NCBI RefSeq assembly: GCF_001570585.1
Contig: NZ_BBXF01000001.1
Location: 1,419,691 to 1,483,690, forward strand
Direction: 5' to 3'
DNA length: 64,000 nt
DNA from: Herbidospora daliensis
GTDB lineage: Bacteria; Actinomycetota; Actinomycetes; Streptosporangiales; Streptosporangiaceae
The position numbers and the translations under genes were made by a program. The notes under the pieces were generated by a model. The model searched no databases. It was given only the letters and a program-made list of their open reading frames with translations, and was not told the DNA's origin. Positions 19,030 through 26,567 of the stretch are shown here, piece by piece (the first letter of the stretch is position 1; each line of letters opens with the position of its first letter).

Positions 19030-19300
19030 ATTTGACTTCCGGCTACTCAAAAAGCGGCAGAAGTGCCGCGAACGCCCTGATGACGAGCCAGCATGTGTCG
19101 ATTGCCGACGCGATCGACAGGGGCACGACTTAGGCCAGAAACTACTCATCACACGGAGAAAGGCGCTCACCGGCCTCCAGTGAATACTACTGCCCTACGC
19201 GTCCGTGGAGATTTGATCTTCTTGCAGGCGCGTCAGAGAGTCGGCGGGCTTGCTTGTCCGGGGTGACGCGGCCCTCGTCGGCGGCTTAACTGTTAGCGTG
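19030..19300. other. Intergenic, no gene seen
   Basis: Between repeat copy 1 and the toxin-antitoxin promoter. The sequence is of lower GC than the flanking core genes and contains no open frame I would defend on either strand. Confidence 0.5.
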
Positions 19301-19316
19301 GTACGGAGTAGTACGG
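19301..19316. promoter_or_regulatory. Tandem GTACGG operator candidate before vapBC
   Basis: GTACGG occurs twice with a ten-base period (one helical turn), about 25 bases upstream of the antitoxin start and just after a TTAGCG -10-like hexamer. VapB-type antitoxins usually repress their own promoter, so this spacing suggests the autoregulatory site. Inference from position. Confidence 0.4.
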
Positions 19317-19340
19317 GCCGGTGCGGAGGGAGGCCGAGTG

Positions 19341-19628
19341 ATGGGCGGCAAGTCTCAGCCCGTGGATGTCAGCGTGCGGCAGTTCGTCAGTGACTCAGGG
19401 AGTGTGACGCGAGGGCTGCGACGCGGGCAGCGGTATGTGTTGACGATCAACGGTGAGCCGCTCGCGGATGTCGTTCCCATCAAGCGTCGGCGTGCTGTGC
19501 CCATGACGGAGGTACTCGCGATCTTCGCTGGCGCGCCTGCCCTCGACGTCGACGAGCTGCGCGCGGATCTGGACGCCGGTATCGATCAAGAGTTGCCCGA
19601 CGACCCGCTGGAGGGAACCGGTCTGTGA
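19341..19628 (+). CDS. VapB/Phd-type antitoxin
   Basis: 95 residues from ATG 19341, with a GGAGGGAGG ribosome-binding site (a GTG directly before it is an alternative start). The N-terminal half, VDVSVRQFVSDSGSVTRGLRR then YVLTINGEPLADVVPI, matches Phd/YefM-type DNA-binding antitoxins. The acidic C-terminus (DVDELRADLDAGIDQELPDD) is the usual toxin-binding part. It overlaps the toxin start by four bases. Confidence 0.8.
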   Translation: MGGKSQPVDVSVRQFVSDSGSVTRGLRRGQRYVLTINGEPLADVVPIKRRRAVPMTEVLAIFAGAPALDVDELRADLDAGIDQELPDDPLEGTGL

Positions 19629-20047
19629 GACATGCGGAAGGTGTACTCGATACGAACATCGTGGCTGTGTTGTCTCTCTATGAGGCAGATGCACTTCCGC
19701 AGGCGGGTCTCATCACCGCTGTAACCCTCGGTGAGCTGTCAGACGCGCCACATGCAACGGTCGATCCGATCAGGCGTGCTCGGCGTATGGCGGTCCTTCA
19801 GCATGTAGAGGCCACGTTCGACGCGCTGCCCTATGACGACGAAGCCGCGCGCATGTATGGCCAGATCTGTGCGGCCGTCCGCGCGACCGGCCGGCAGCCA
19901 CGCGGCAGGGCCGCTGATCTGATGATCGCCGCGATCGCCGCGAGCAACGGGCTTCCCCTGTACACCGCCAATCCGAAGGACTTCGCCGGGCTCGACGGCA
20001 TGGTGGAAATCGTGGCTGTGGCGCGGCCTTCAGGAGCAACCGCGTAA
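19625..20047 (+). CDS. VapC-type PIN-domain toxin
   Basis: 140 residues, GTG start coupled to the antitoxin. The PIN acidic residues are in place: D9 in GVLDTNIV, E37 in TLGELSD, D98 in AADLMIAAIA and the terminal TANPKDF. VapC toxins are Mg-dependent ribonucleases, often cutting tRNA or rRNA. It sits in the accessory region just 3' of a tRNA gene and upstream of repeat copy 2. Confidence 0.88.
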   Translation: MRHAEGVLDTNIVAVLSLYEADALPQAGLITAVTLGELSDAPHATVDPIRRARRMAVLQHVEATFDALPYDDEAARMYGQICAAVRATGRQPRGRAADLMIAAIAASNGLPLYTANPKDFAGLDGMVEIVAVARPSGATA

Positions 20048-20171
20048 CTTACTCGAACTTGGATGGAGACCGCAGCCGAAGGCGGACTCGCCAAAATAAT
20101 GAACTGACTGTGCGCGACGACCACAATTAGAGTTACTTCACATGCCTTCGTAGCCCTGTGGGAAGGTTTTG

Positions 20172-20454
20172 TGTTCGAGTTAGCGACCGCTAGATCCACG
20201 GGTAATGGGGATGGCCTGTGGTTGTTGCTCCTTCGGAGCACCTTCCACGGGCCATTTCCCGTTTGCGACACCGGGGGGACGACCCCCCGGAACCCCCCGA
20301 TACGAGAGGGCTGTCGCCCCCTCGCGCTCCCCGTGGCCGCTTTGCGGCCCTGCGTCGCTTCGCTCCGGGTCGCTGTCGCTCCTGGCGAAGGGCTTCGCCC
20401 CTCGCGCTCCCTGATAGGGCCTCGCTTCGCTCGGGAGGCACTCGCTTCGCTCGG
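20172..20454 (+). repeat. Structured repeat, copy 2
   Basis: The core runs 20198-20454. The outer stem ACGGG/CCCGT (20198-20202 with 20258-20262) and inner stem ATGGCCTGTGG/CCACGGGCCAT enclose GCTCCTTCGGAGC. The invariant box CGATACGAGAGGGCTGTC and the TCGCTTCGCTC tail units follow. About 25 bases upstream of the core is GTTCGAGTTAGCGACCG, resembling a tRNA T-loop and shared with copy 3. Confidence 0.85.
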
Positions 20455-20547
20455 GGTGATGGACTTCAGGCCGCATCAAAGGGGCAGGTGACGTGTCGTT
20501 TCACCTTCGGAGTGACTGACTGTGTTTTGGCCGGCGGATGACGCCGG

Positions 20548-20970
20548 CTAGAGGGCGCCGCAGAACAAGTCCCAGATATTTCGGTAGTAGTCGTTGAACT
20601 CGACGATGAACTGACTCCCGCCGGATTCGGGGTCCTTGAAGTAGACGGACACCATCACGTCGTTTTGGAAGCCGGGGATTTGGGCCTTGCTGTAGTGGTC
20701 GCGGATTTCCTGTGGGGGAAGAGTGGTCAGCATTGTGATCCTCACCCGGTATTCACAGTAGTCTCCGCCGCCTCCTGACATATTGTGGCCGGATGTCGCG
20801 TCATGCCTGTGGTGGAAATCGCGCGTATGCGGTGGGCGCGGGTAGCTGACCGCCTTTTGGAGCAAGGCGTCGAGACGTGCGTCGTCGCGCCAGACGGGGG
20901 TCATGATCAGGAAGAATAAGCCGACCAGCGGCACAAGAACGACCGCCAGACACCCCCACCTTCGTTTCAT
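20548..20970 (-). CDS. Small membrane-anchored hypothetical protein
   Basis: 140 residues from ATG 20970. One N-terminal helix (GCLAVVLVPLVGLFFLIM) anchors an extracytoplasmic domain ending SQFIVEFNDYYRNIWDLFCGAL. No family is recognised. Codon use is less G/C-rich than core genes. It is isolated between repeat copies 2 and 3 and has no convincing ribosome-binding site. Confidence 0.6.
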   Translation of the reverse strand: MKRRWGCLAVVLVPLVGLFFLIMTPVWRDDARLDALLQKAVSYPRPPHTRDFHHRHDATSGHNMSGGGGDYCEYRVRITMLTTLPPQEIRDHYSKAQIPGFQNDVMVSVYFKDPESGGSQFIVEFNDYYRNIWDLFCGAL

Positions 20971-21051
20971 GACGTGAAGCGTAATGCTTTTGATCAAGGG
21001 CGGCGATGGCTACCGGCGTGCGATGGGCGGAGATCGATTCCAGGCGTGGCC

Positions 21052-21311
21052 GAGTTCGAGTAGGCGACCGTTAGCTTCACTGGTGAATGGATGGCCCGTG
21101 GCTGTTTCCCCTTCGGGGCACTTGCCACGGGCCATTCACCATTTCTGCACACGGGGGGGACGACCCCCGAACCCCCGATACGAGAGGGCTGTCGCCCCTT
21201 CACGCTCCCTCTGGCCGCTTTGCGGCCCTGCGTCGCTTCGCTCCGGGTCACTGTCGCTCCTGGCGAAGGGCTCCGCCCTCGCGCTCCTTGGAAGGGCCTC
21301 GCTTCGCTCGG
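21052..21311 (+). repeat. Structured repeat, copy 3
   Basis: The core starts at 21081. Stem ATGGCCCGTGGC (21091-21102) pairs perfectly with 21124-21135, and an outer TGGTGA (21081-21086) pairs with TCACCA (21136-21141) across a duplicated ATGG bulge. The inner hairpin is CCCCTTCGGGG. The invariant box and the TCGCTTCGCTC tail follow. A tRNA-like stretch (GTTCGAGTAGGCGACCG, then TTAGCTTCACT) precedes it; the tRNA-Ala 3' end reads TTAGCTCCACT. Confidence 0.85.
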
Positions 21312-21391
21312 TTACTGGGCTCAACACCGATTCAGGCAGGGGAAGGGACGGCTCGCATTGTGGCTCCATGCTGGCCTGACTTGAATGCGCT

Positions 21392-22174
21392 TCATTGTCG
21401 TCGGCCGTGCCGTGTTCTGCTCCACCGGAGCCGTATAGCGGTGGTGGCGATGAGGAGGGAGGCCGCCGCCGCACTGACCTGCCGGGTTCGGGAGGTGCGC
21501 TGGGGGTTGGCCGCGCTGGTCGCCAGTGCCCATGTCGCGGCCAGAGCGATGGAGGTGTGACCGTGCCGACTCGCCGCGATGATCGTGCTCAGGACGACTG
21601 CGGCTCCCGCTACGGCGAGACGAGCGGTATTGCGCCCGGTTCGGGTCGTGGGCGCGAACTTGCCGTGTCGCTGGACCGCGAACGCGTTGACGACGGAGGC
21701 GACGCTCGTCCACCCCAGGAGCAGGCCGGTGCTGTGGGTGGTCAGGCGCTCGGCGCCGCGCGGCTGGTCGTGCTGGGCCTTGCGGTGTGCGGTGGCGGCG
21801 AGGCCCGCGGCCACCGGGAGGATGAAGGGTGTGTAGCGAAAGCGGTTCGACTGGGCCGCGATCGACCAGCAGGCGTTCGCCGTGTAAGCGCCGACGAGCC
21901 ACCATCCGGTGCGTCGGTTGACCGCGGCGGTCGGGTGCGCGGCGTGCTGGATGGCGTTGGCGGCGATGACTGCGAAAATCGGCGCCCAGATCGCGAAGGC
22001 GTAGTCGGGAGGAGTGATCTCGGTATCGAACTCCTCGGCGCCTTCCCGGGTGTCGGCGAGAAACGGGCCGAGCGTCGGGACAAGGATCATCATGGCGGCG
22101 GTGGCCCCCACGGCGACGGTTCGCGCGCGGTCCGCCGCTTCTGTGTCGGCTTCGATATCGATCGGGAGGATCAT
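21392..22174 (-). CDS. TspO/MBR-related multi-pass membrane protein
   Basis: 260 residues from ATG 22174, with a GGAGAACC ribosome-binding site. About seven membrane helices follow a short acidic leader. The segment ITPPDYAFAIWAPIFAVI resembles the start of tryptophan-rich sensory/TspO-like proteins of the longer bacterial type, whose ligands are unclear. It stands alone between repeat copies 3 and 4. Confidence 0.55.
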   Translation of the reverse strand: MILPIDIEADTEAADRARTVAVGATAAMMILVPTLGPFLADTREGAEEFDTEITPPDYAFAIWAPIFAVIAANAIQHAAHPTAAVNRRTGWWLVGAYTANACWSIAAQSNRFRYTPFILPVAAGLAATAHRKAQHDQPRGAERLTTHSTGLLLGWTSVASVVNAFAVQRHGKFAPTTRTGRNTARLAVAGAAVVLSTIIAASRHGHTSIALAATWALATSAANPQRTSRTRQVSAAAASLLIATTAIRLRWSRTRHGRRQ

Positions 22175-22338
22175 GTCGGTTCTCCTTCCATCCAGTCGTG
22201 CGGGCTCTCGCGGGTGGTGCCGGGGTGTTCTTCCCGGCGGTCGCACGGTGAGACGGTGGCGAGTAGTCCGATCGTGAGGGAGCTACCCGTCACAGTCACC
22301 GTCACCGGCCCTCTCCCGCACCGCGCTCCCGAGGTTGC

Positions 22339-22455
22339 TCAACGCCTGGTTCGCGCCCGCACGCGGGTCCACTCGCCCTCGTTCCCGATGTCCATCACCA
22401 CCAGCGGCGACGAACCCGAGAACACCACGCCGACCAGCTCATCAAGATCAATCAC
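22339..22455 (-). pseudogene. Short orphan coding remnant
   Basis: A 38-codon frame beginning VIDLDELVGVVFSGSSPLV and ending ARTRR. It reads like real protein (balanced composition, alternating hydrophobic pattern) but is too short for a domain I recognise. It may be a remnant of a larger accessory gene or a small unknown protein. Confidence 0.3.
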
Positions 22456-22506
22456 GACTCACTGTGACGCGGCCAGACGTCTGGTCGTCACCGAATCTGC
22501 GACAGA

Positions 22507-22714
22507 TCCCCTTCGGGGTGCTTGCCACGGGCCATTCACCATTTGTGGCACACACGGGGGAAGATCCCCGAACCCCCGATACGAGAGGGCTGTCACCCCT
22601 TCGCGCTCCCCCTGGCCGCTATCGCGTCCTTGCGTCGCTGTAGCTCCGGGTCGCTTCGCTCCTGGCGAAGGGCTCCGCCCCTCGCGCTCCCTGGACAGGA
22701 CTCGCTTCGCTCGG
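22507..22714 (+). repeat. Structured repeat, copy 4 (5'-truncated)
   Basis: The copy starts at the inner hairpin CCCCTTCGGGG. The 3' arm CCACGGGCCATTCACCA is present but its 5' partner is missing, so the main stem cannot form. The invariant box and downstream hairpins are retained, ending with CTCGCTTCGCTCGG. Confidence 0.82.
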
Positions 22715-22803
22715 GGTCTGCTTGAGACGGAAGTCCGGCCCGCGCTGGGCGGATGGGTGGAGAGCTGCGCTTCAGTCGTGCCGGAGACTTGGACATGCAT
22801 GCG

Positions 22804-23034
22804 TCAAATGTGTTCGGCAGAATCAAGGATTCGACGCGGCAACTTCGAGGTGGCCCCGAGGACTTCGATGCCGATCAGTTTTCCGGATTTATCGAAATCC
22901 AGAATGATCATTCCCGCGACTGCACTCGGGTCGCAAGTATACGCCTGAACGACCTCTCCTGGCAATATCCTATCGGAAATATAAATATAGGCGGCGTCGG
23001 CCAGCCGATCATAAGTTACGCGCAATTCAGCCAT
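22804..23034 (-). CDS. DUF2283 family protein
   Basis: 76 residues starting MAELRVTYDRLADAAYIYI, the DUF2283 signature; the family also has the conserved late segment MIILDFDKSGKLIGIEVL seen here. The function is unknown; members are small and often near toxin-antitoxin or phage-type genes. The ribosome-binding site AGGAAGCGGG precedes the ATG. A perfect palindrome lies upstream at 23100-23115. Confidence 0.85.
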   Translation of the reverse strand: MAELRVTYDRLADAAYIYISDRILPGEVVQAYTCDPSAVAGMIILDFDKSGKLIGIEVLGATSKLPRRILDSAEHI

Positions 23035-23099
23035 CCCGCTTCCTATCTATCGACGACTGTAACCGACGGATGACTCCGAGATCAATCAGGGCCTACACA

Positions 23100-23115
23100 C
23101 ATAATAGTCATTATG
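23100..23115. promoter_or_regulatory. Palindrome CATAAT-AGTC-ATTATG
   Basis: A perfect six-base inverted repeat, A/T-rich in a G/C-rich genome, 66 bases upstream of the DUF2283 start. It could be an operator or contain a -10 element for the minus strand. Seen in sequence; the role is inference. Confidence 0.35.
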
Positions 23116-23201
23116 TCGGGGATGACGAAGCATACCGCCAGTTCAAACGCCGAAGTATCGGAGCAAATTCCGTTTGCGAGCAGGACGAAGACATCGCCGA
23201 T

Positions 23202-23575
23202 CTATGGAAAGAGCCACGAAGGCGACCAGGGTAGAACGCAATCACCAGGAGTGCCTTCGGCGGCCAGATCGTACAAGATCATGGCAACGGGTCCGGCGAA
23301 GAAGCCGGCCGCGGTGAGAGCAAGCAGTATCACGAACTACCGGCCAGCCAGGGCGACCCGGCCAGCAGGTGGAACGACTGCGCGAAAAGCGCTGACAGTG
23401 CCGAGACGATCGGAAAGGCGACGATCCGGCTCAGGCACCAAACGGCGTTGGCCAATTTTGCGCCGGCGTCCAGGTCGCCCGCGCAGTAGATCTGCGCGCG
23501 AGCCACCAGGAGAATATCGAGGAAGGTCCCGAATGTCGCGCACCGGAACGACCGGCCGGCTGCGGAGTGCTTCAA
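23202..23575 (-). pseudogene. Split or degenerate small membrane protein
   Basis: Two minus-strand frames abut: 81 codons from a TTG at 23575 ending at 23330, then 43 codons from a GTG at 23333 overlapping the first stop by four bases. Together they give a continuous three-helix protein (FLDILL, FPIVSALSALFAQSF, VILLALTAAGFFAG) ending EGTPGDCVLPWSPSWLF. The natural reading is one gene broken by a frameshift, although a coupled gene pair is possible. A related end is found near 33.4 kb. Confidence 0.45.
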
Positions 23576-23609
23576 AGCTGGTCAAATCCTCTGTACGGGC
23601 TCAAGCGAA

Positions 23610-23639
23610 AACGGCGTACCCCCGAAGGAGTACGCCGTT
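23610..23639 (-). terminator. Hairpin terminator after the DUF1996 gene
   Basis: A ten-base perfect stem (AACGGCGTAC with GTACGCCGTT) and ten-base loop, 24 bases beyond the DUF1996 stop codon. It probably acts on minus-strand transcripts. Confidence 0.75.
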
Positions 23640-23662
23640 CCGAAAGAATCGAATACGGGAGC

Positions 23663-24610
23663 TCAGGGCTTGTGCTGGTCGATTCCGTAACCGTTGCACT
23701 GGCGCCCGCCGTTGATGCAGTGTTTCACCAGCTCGGCCTGCCGGTTACCCGCCCACGCCTCCATGAAGTCGTAGTGGAACGAGTAGCTCGCGCCGGAGGA
23801 GTAGGCGAGGCCGTCGGTCTTCCCGCCCGGGAGCTTGTAGGGGACCTTGATCTCCAGCATCGGCAGCGGCACCGGGAACGCCGCCGGGCAGACGCTCTTC
23901 ACCGGGTAGGCCATGTGGCTCTTGTGGTCGGCCGAGTCGAGGTCGCGGCCGTTCCAGCAGCTCGGGGCCTTCAGGCGGACGATCAGCGAACTGCCTGACG
24001 GGCAGGACTTCGGGAAGGTGGTGAAGGTGCCGCCGCCGCACGTCCAGGTGCCCTGGAAGTCCGCGGCGGACGCCGTGCGCATGTCGCCGACGATCAGCCG
24101 GAAGCCGGCCGGGAAGGGCTGGACGGTCCGGTAGTCCTTCACACCCGACTTGTAGTACGTCGTCACGATCGTCGGATCCACCACCTTGCCGTTCTGGTAC
24201 AGCGTGGGGATCCAGTACGCGGACTTGTCCATGGTGTCCTGGCAGCTCGACCCGCCTGCCAGCAGGGAGGCCCTGGTCGACTTGGCGTTCGTGGTCGGGT
24301 TCCCCGCGAAGGTGTGGTTGTGGGCGGCGCCCGGCAGGCCCGGATAGACGATCGGGTCGTCCGACAGGTGGTGGGTGACCTTGCAGTTCGCGTGGATCTC
24401 GCGGTACTGGGCGAACGGCGGCGGGCCGGAGAACGTCGGGACCGGGAGCGGCTTCGCCGTGGGGAACGGGGTGGCCACCGCCGCCGGGGCCGACCGGTGG
24501 GAGGCGTGCGGGCTCGCGGTGGCGGCCGAGGCCGGGATCAGCAGGCCCACGGCCAACAGAGTCGTCCCCGCTGCCCGGCTCCATCTGCGCCGCGGCGTGT
24601 GGTCTGACAT
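23663..24610 (-). CDS. Secreted DUF1996 protein
   Basis: 315 residues. An Arg-rich signal peptide (PRRRWSRAAGTTLLAVGLLIPASAATA) and a Pro-rich linker precede the DUF1996 domain, recognised by NCKVTHHLSDDPIVYPG, AAHNHTFAGN and SHKSHMAYP-like histidine-containing strands. The family is common in fungi and actinomycetes, is extracellular and has no proven activity. It is a monocistronic unit closed by a strong hairpin. Confidence 0.88.
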   Translation of the reverse strand: MSDHTPRRRWSRAAGTTLLAVGLLIPASAATASPHASHRSAPAAVATPFPTAKPLPVPTFSGPPPFAQYREIHANCKVTHHLSDDPIVYPGLPGAAHNHTFAGNPTTNAKSTRASLLAGGSSCQDTMDKSAYWIPTLYQNGKVVDPTIVTTYYKSGVKDYRTVQPFPAGFRLIVGDMRTASAADFQGTWTCGGGTFTTFPKSCPSGSSLIVRLKAPSCWNGRDLDSADHKSHMAYPVKSVCPAAFPVPLPMLEIKVPYKLPGGKTDGLAYSSGASYSFHYDFMEAWAGNRQAELVKHCINGGRQCNGYGIDQHKP

Positions 24611-24746
24611 CGATTTCCCTTCACTGTGGGACGCATGGGGGGCTGCCGCGAATCGCGCGGCGGCGGGTCGAACCTAGCCACCCGGCCGCCTGTGGATTTA
24701 GGCAGAAAGTCCCGTACGGGCTGAGCGTCATGGCCCAATTCCCGGG

Positions 24747-25412
24747 TCAGGCGTTCCCGGTCCAGACCAGGACGGCCTCGGTCCGGCTGCTCACGTTGAG
24801 TTTGCCGAAGACGCTGTTGAGGTGGTTCTTCACGGTCTTCTCCGTCAGGCCCAGACGGATGGCGATGGACGCGTTGCTCAGCCCCTGGGCCAGGAGGTTC
24901 AGCACCTCGCGCTCGCGCCTGGTGATGCCGAACCTCGTCTGCACGGTGTGCCGTCGCTCGGCCCGGTCGCGTTGCGCCTGGTCGCGCTCGGCCTGCCCGC
25001 GTACAAGAGAGGTCGCGACCGACGCGGCCACCGGCGAGAGCCAGCCGCGGCCCTCGGCGACGGCCAGCACGGCGCGCAGCAGTTCCGGCGGGTCGAACTG
25101 GCCGTGGACGAGGTATCCGCGCACGCCGCCGCGCAGCATCGAGGCGATCACGTCTTCGGTGTAGTCGCTGGTCAGCGCCAGCACCTTCGTGTAGAGGCCC
25201 ATCTCGCCCACGACCGAGAGCCCGTCGGCGATGGGCATGCGATGGTCCAGCAGGGTCACCGTGGGACGCAGCCGGCGGGCGGCCGTGAGCCCTTCGTGCC
25301 CGTTGCTCGCCTCGCCGACCACCCGGACCCGCTCGTCGGCGTCCAGGAACGCGGACATGGCGGCGCGGACGATCGGGTTGTCGTCCACGATCAGGACGTC
25401 GATCACATCCAT
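24747..25412 (-). CDS. NarL/LuxR-type response regulator
   Basis: 221 residues. The receiver domain has IVDDNP and phosphoacceptor D in TLLDHRMP. A charged, Arg/Glu-rich linker follows (about 135-155), then a LuxR helix-turn-helix (ITRREREVLNLLAQGLSNAS, VKNHLNSVFGKLNVSSRTEA). It starts in a TGATG overlap with the kinase, so the two form a coupled pair. Confidence 0.92.
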   Translation of the reverse strand: MDVIDVLIVDDNPIVRAAMSAFLDADERVRVVGEASNGHEGLTAARRLRPTVTLLDHRMPIADGLSVVGEMGLYTKVLALTSDYTEDVIASMLRGGVRGYLVHGQFDPPELLRAVLAVAEGRGWLSPVAASVATSLVRGQAERDQAQRDRAERRHTVQTRFGITRREREVLNLLAQGLSNASIAIRLGLTEKTVKNHLNSVFGKLNVSSRTEAVLVWTGNA

Positions 25413-26566
25413 CACTCCAGTGGATCGAGCGGCACGCAGACCGTGACCACGGTGCCCGCCCCGGGGTAGGACCTCACCCGCAGGTGCCCGCCGACGGCCC
25501 GCGCCCGTTCCGCCATGCCGACAAGGCCGAAATGTCCCTGCGACTGTAGCCGTCCGAGCTCCTCGGGAACGACGAACCCGACGCCGTCGTCGCCGACGAT
25601 CAGCTCCAGGAGGCCGCCTGACTGGATCAGGCGGATGGTGACATGGGAGGCGAAGGCGTGCCGCTGCACGTTGGTCAGCGCCTCCTGGAGAACACGGACG
25701 ATCTCGTACCGGACGGCGACCCCCGGCTCGGCGCACGCCACCGTCACCCGCGTGGCGACCCCCGCGTCGTACTGCCAGGATCGCGCGACCTCGTGGACGG
25801 TGTCTTCGAAAGATCGGTCCGGTACGTCCCCCCGCAGCCCCTCCAGCAGTTGTCTGGCCTCCCTCGCCGCCACCTCGGCGCCCCGGGAGACGGTCTCGGC
25901 GAGCTGCTCGGCCAGCGCGGGGTGACGGCGCAGCGACGACGGGAGCGCCAGGGCGGCGAACGACACCCCGCGCAGGGTCTTGGTGACGGAGTCGTGCAGC
26001 TCGCGGGCGAGCCGGGCCCGTTCGTCGGCCGCCGCGGACCGTTGCGCGGAGGCCGTCACCTCCACCGTCAGGTCGACGTAGCGCAGCAGCGCGGCGGTCG
26101 CCACCGCCCCGCCCATGCCCGCGAGCACGCTGAGCATTGGAAACGCCATGACGAACGCGGCGACGTCCGGCGAATAGGGCGCCGCCCGCAGCGCCCACGC
26201 CGCGGCGGCGAACCCGAAGGCGGCCTGGACGGCCCAGATCCCCAGGGCGCGCATGCCGAGCAGCGCCCCGGCCAGCGCGGCTGATCCGGCGGCGAAGCAG
26301 AAGTACGCCATGCCGCCCTTGCTCAGCAGCAGAACGGCCGTGGCCGCCAGCCAGTCGACGCCGATGACGGGCAGCGCGCGGCGGACCACGGCCGGGTGCC
26401 TGGTCAGCACCGTCACCTCGGCGACCGTGGCGAGCACGGTCACGGCGATCACCGACAGCACCCGCCAGAGGTCGGCCACCAGCAGCAGCCCGGCCCCGGC
26501 GGAGGTGAGCACGACCGCGGCCCTGCCCAGCATCACCGCACGGCAGATGGCGGCCGACGCGACCAT
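25412..26566 (-). CDS. Membrane sensor histidine kinase
   Basis: 384 residues. Five or six membrane helices (1-170), HisKA_3 phosphoacceptor H in RLARELHDSVTKTLRG, and HATPase with GDDGVGF and FGLVGMAERA. It is the partner of the downstream LuxR regulator. One base separates its start from the stop of the preceding cell-surface protein gene, so that protein may be part of the sensory system. Confidence 0.92.
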   Translation of the reverse strand: MVASAAICRAVMLGRAAVVLTSAGAGLLLVADLWRVLSVIAVTVLATVAEVTVLTRHPAVVRRALPVIGVDWLAATAVLLLSKGGMAYFCFAAGSAALAGALLGMRALGIWAVQAAFGFAAAAWALRAAPYSPDVAAFVMAFPMLSVLAGMGGAVATAALLRYVDLTVEVTASAQRSAAADERARLARELHDSVTKTLRGVSFAALALPSSLRRHPALAEQLAETVSRGAEVAAREARQLLEGLRGDVPDRSFEDTVHEVARSWQYDAGVATRVTVACAEPGVAVRYEIVRVLQEALTNVQRHAFASHVTIRLIQSGGLLELIVGDDGVGFVVPEELGRLQSQGHFGLVGMAERARAVGGHLRVRSYPGAGTVVTVCVPLDPLE

Positions 26567-26567
26567 C

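Noticed and set aside
18960-22714. Recurrent TCGCTTCGCTC units that could suggest a CRISPR array
   Set aside because: The units are too short, irregularly spaced and part of larger structured repeats; there are no uniform spacers or cas genes.
18773-23600. Possible insertion sequence or integrative element
   Set aside because: No transposase, integrase or clear target-site duplication is seen. The tRNA adjacency and repeats are reported as findings instead.
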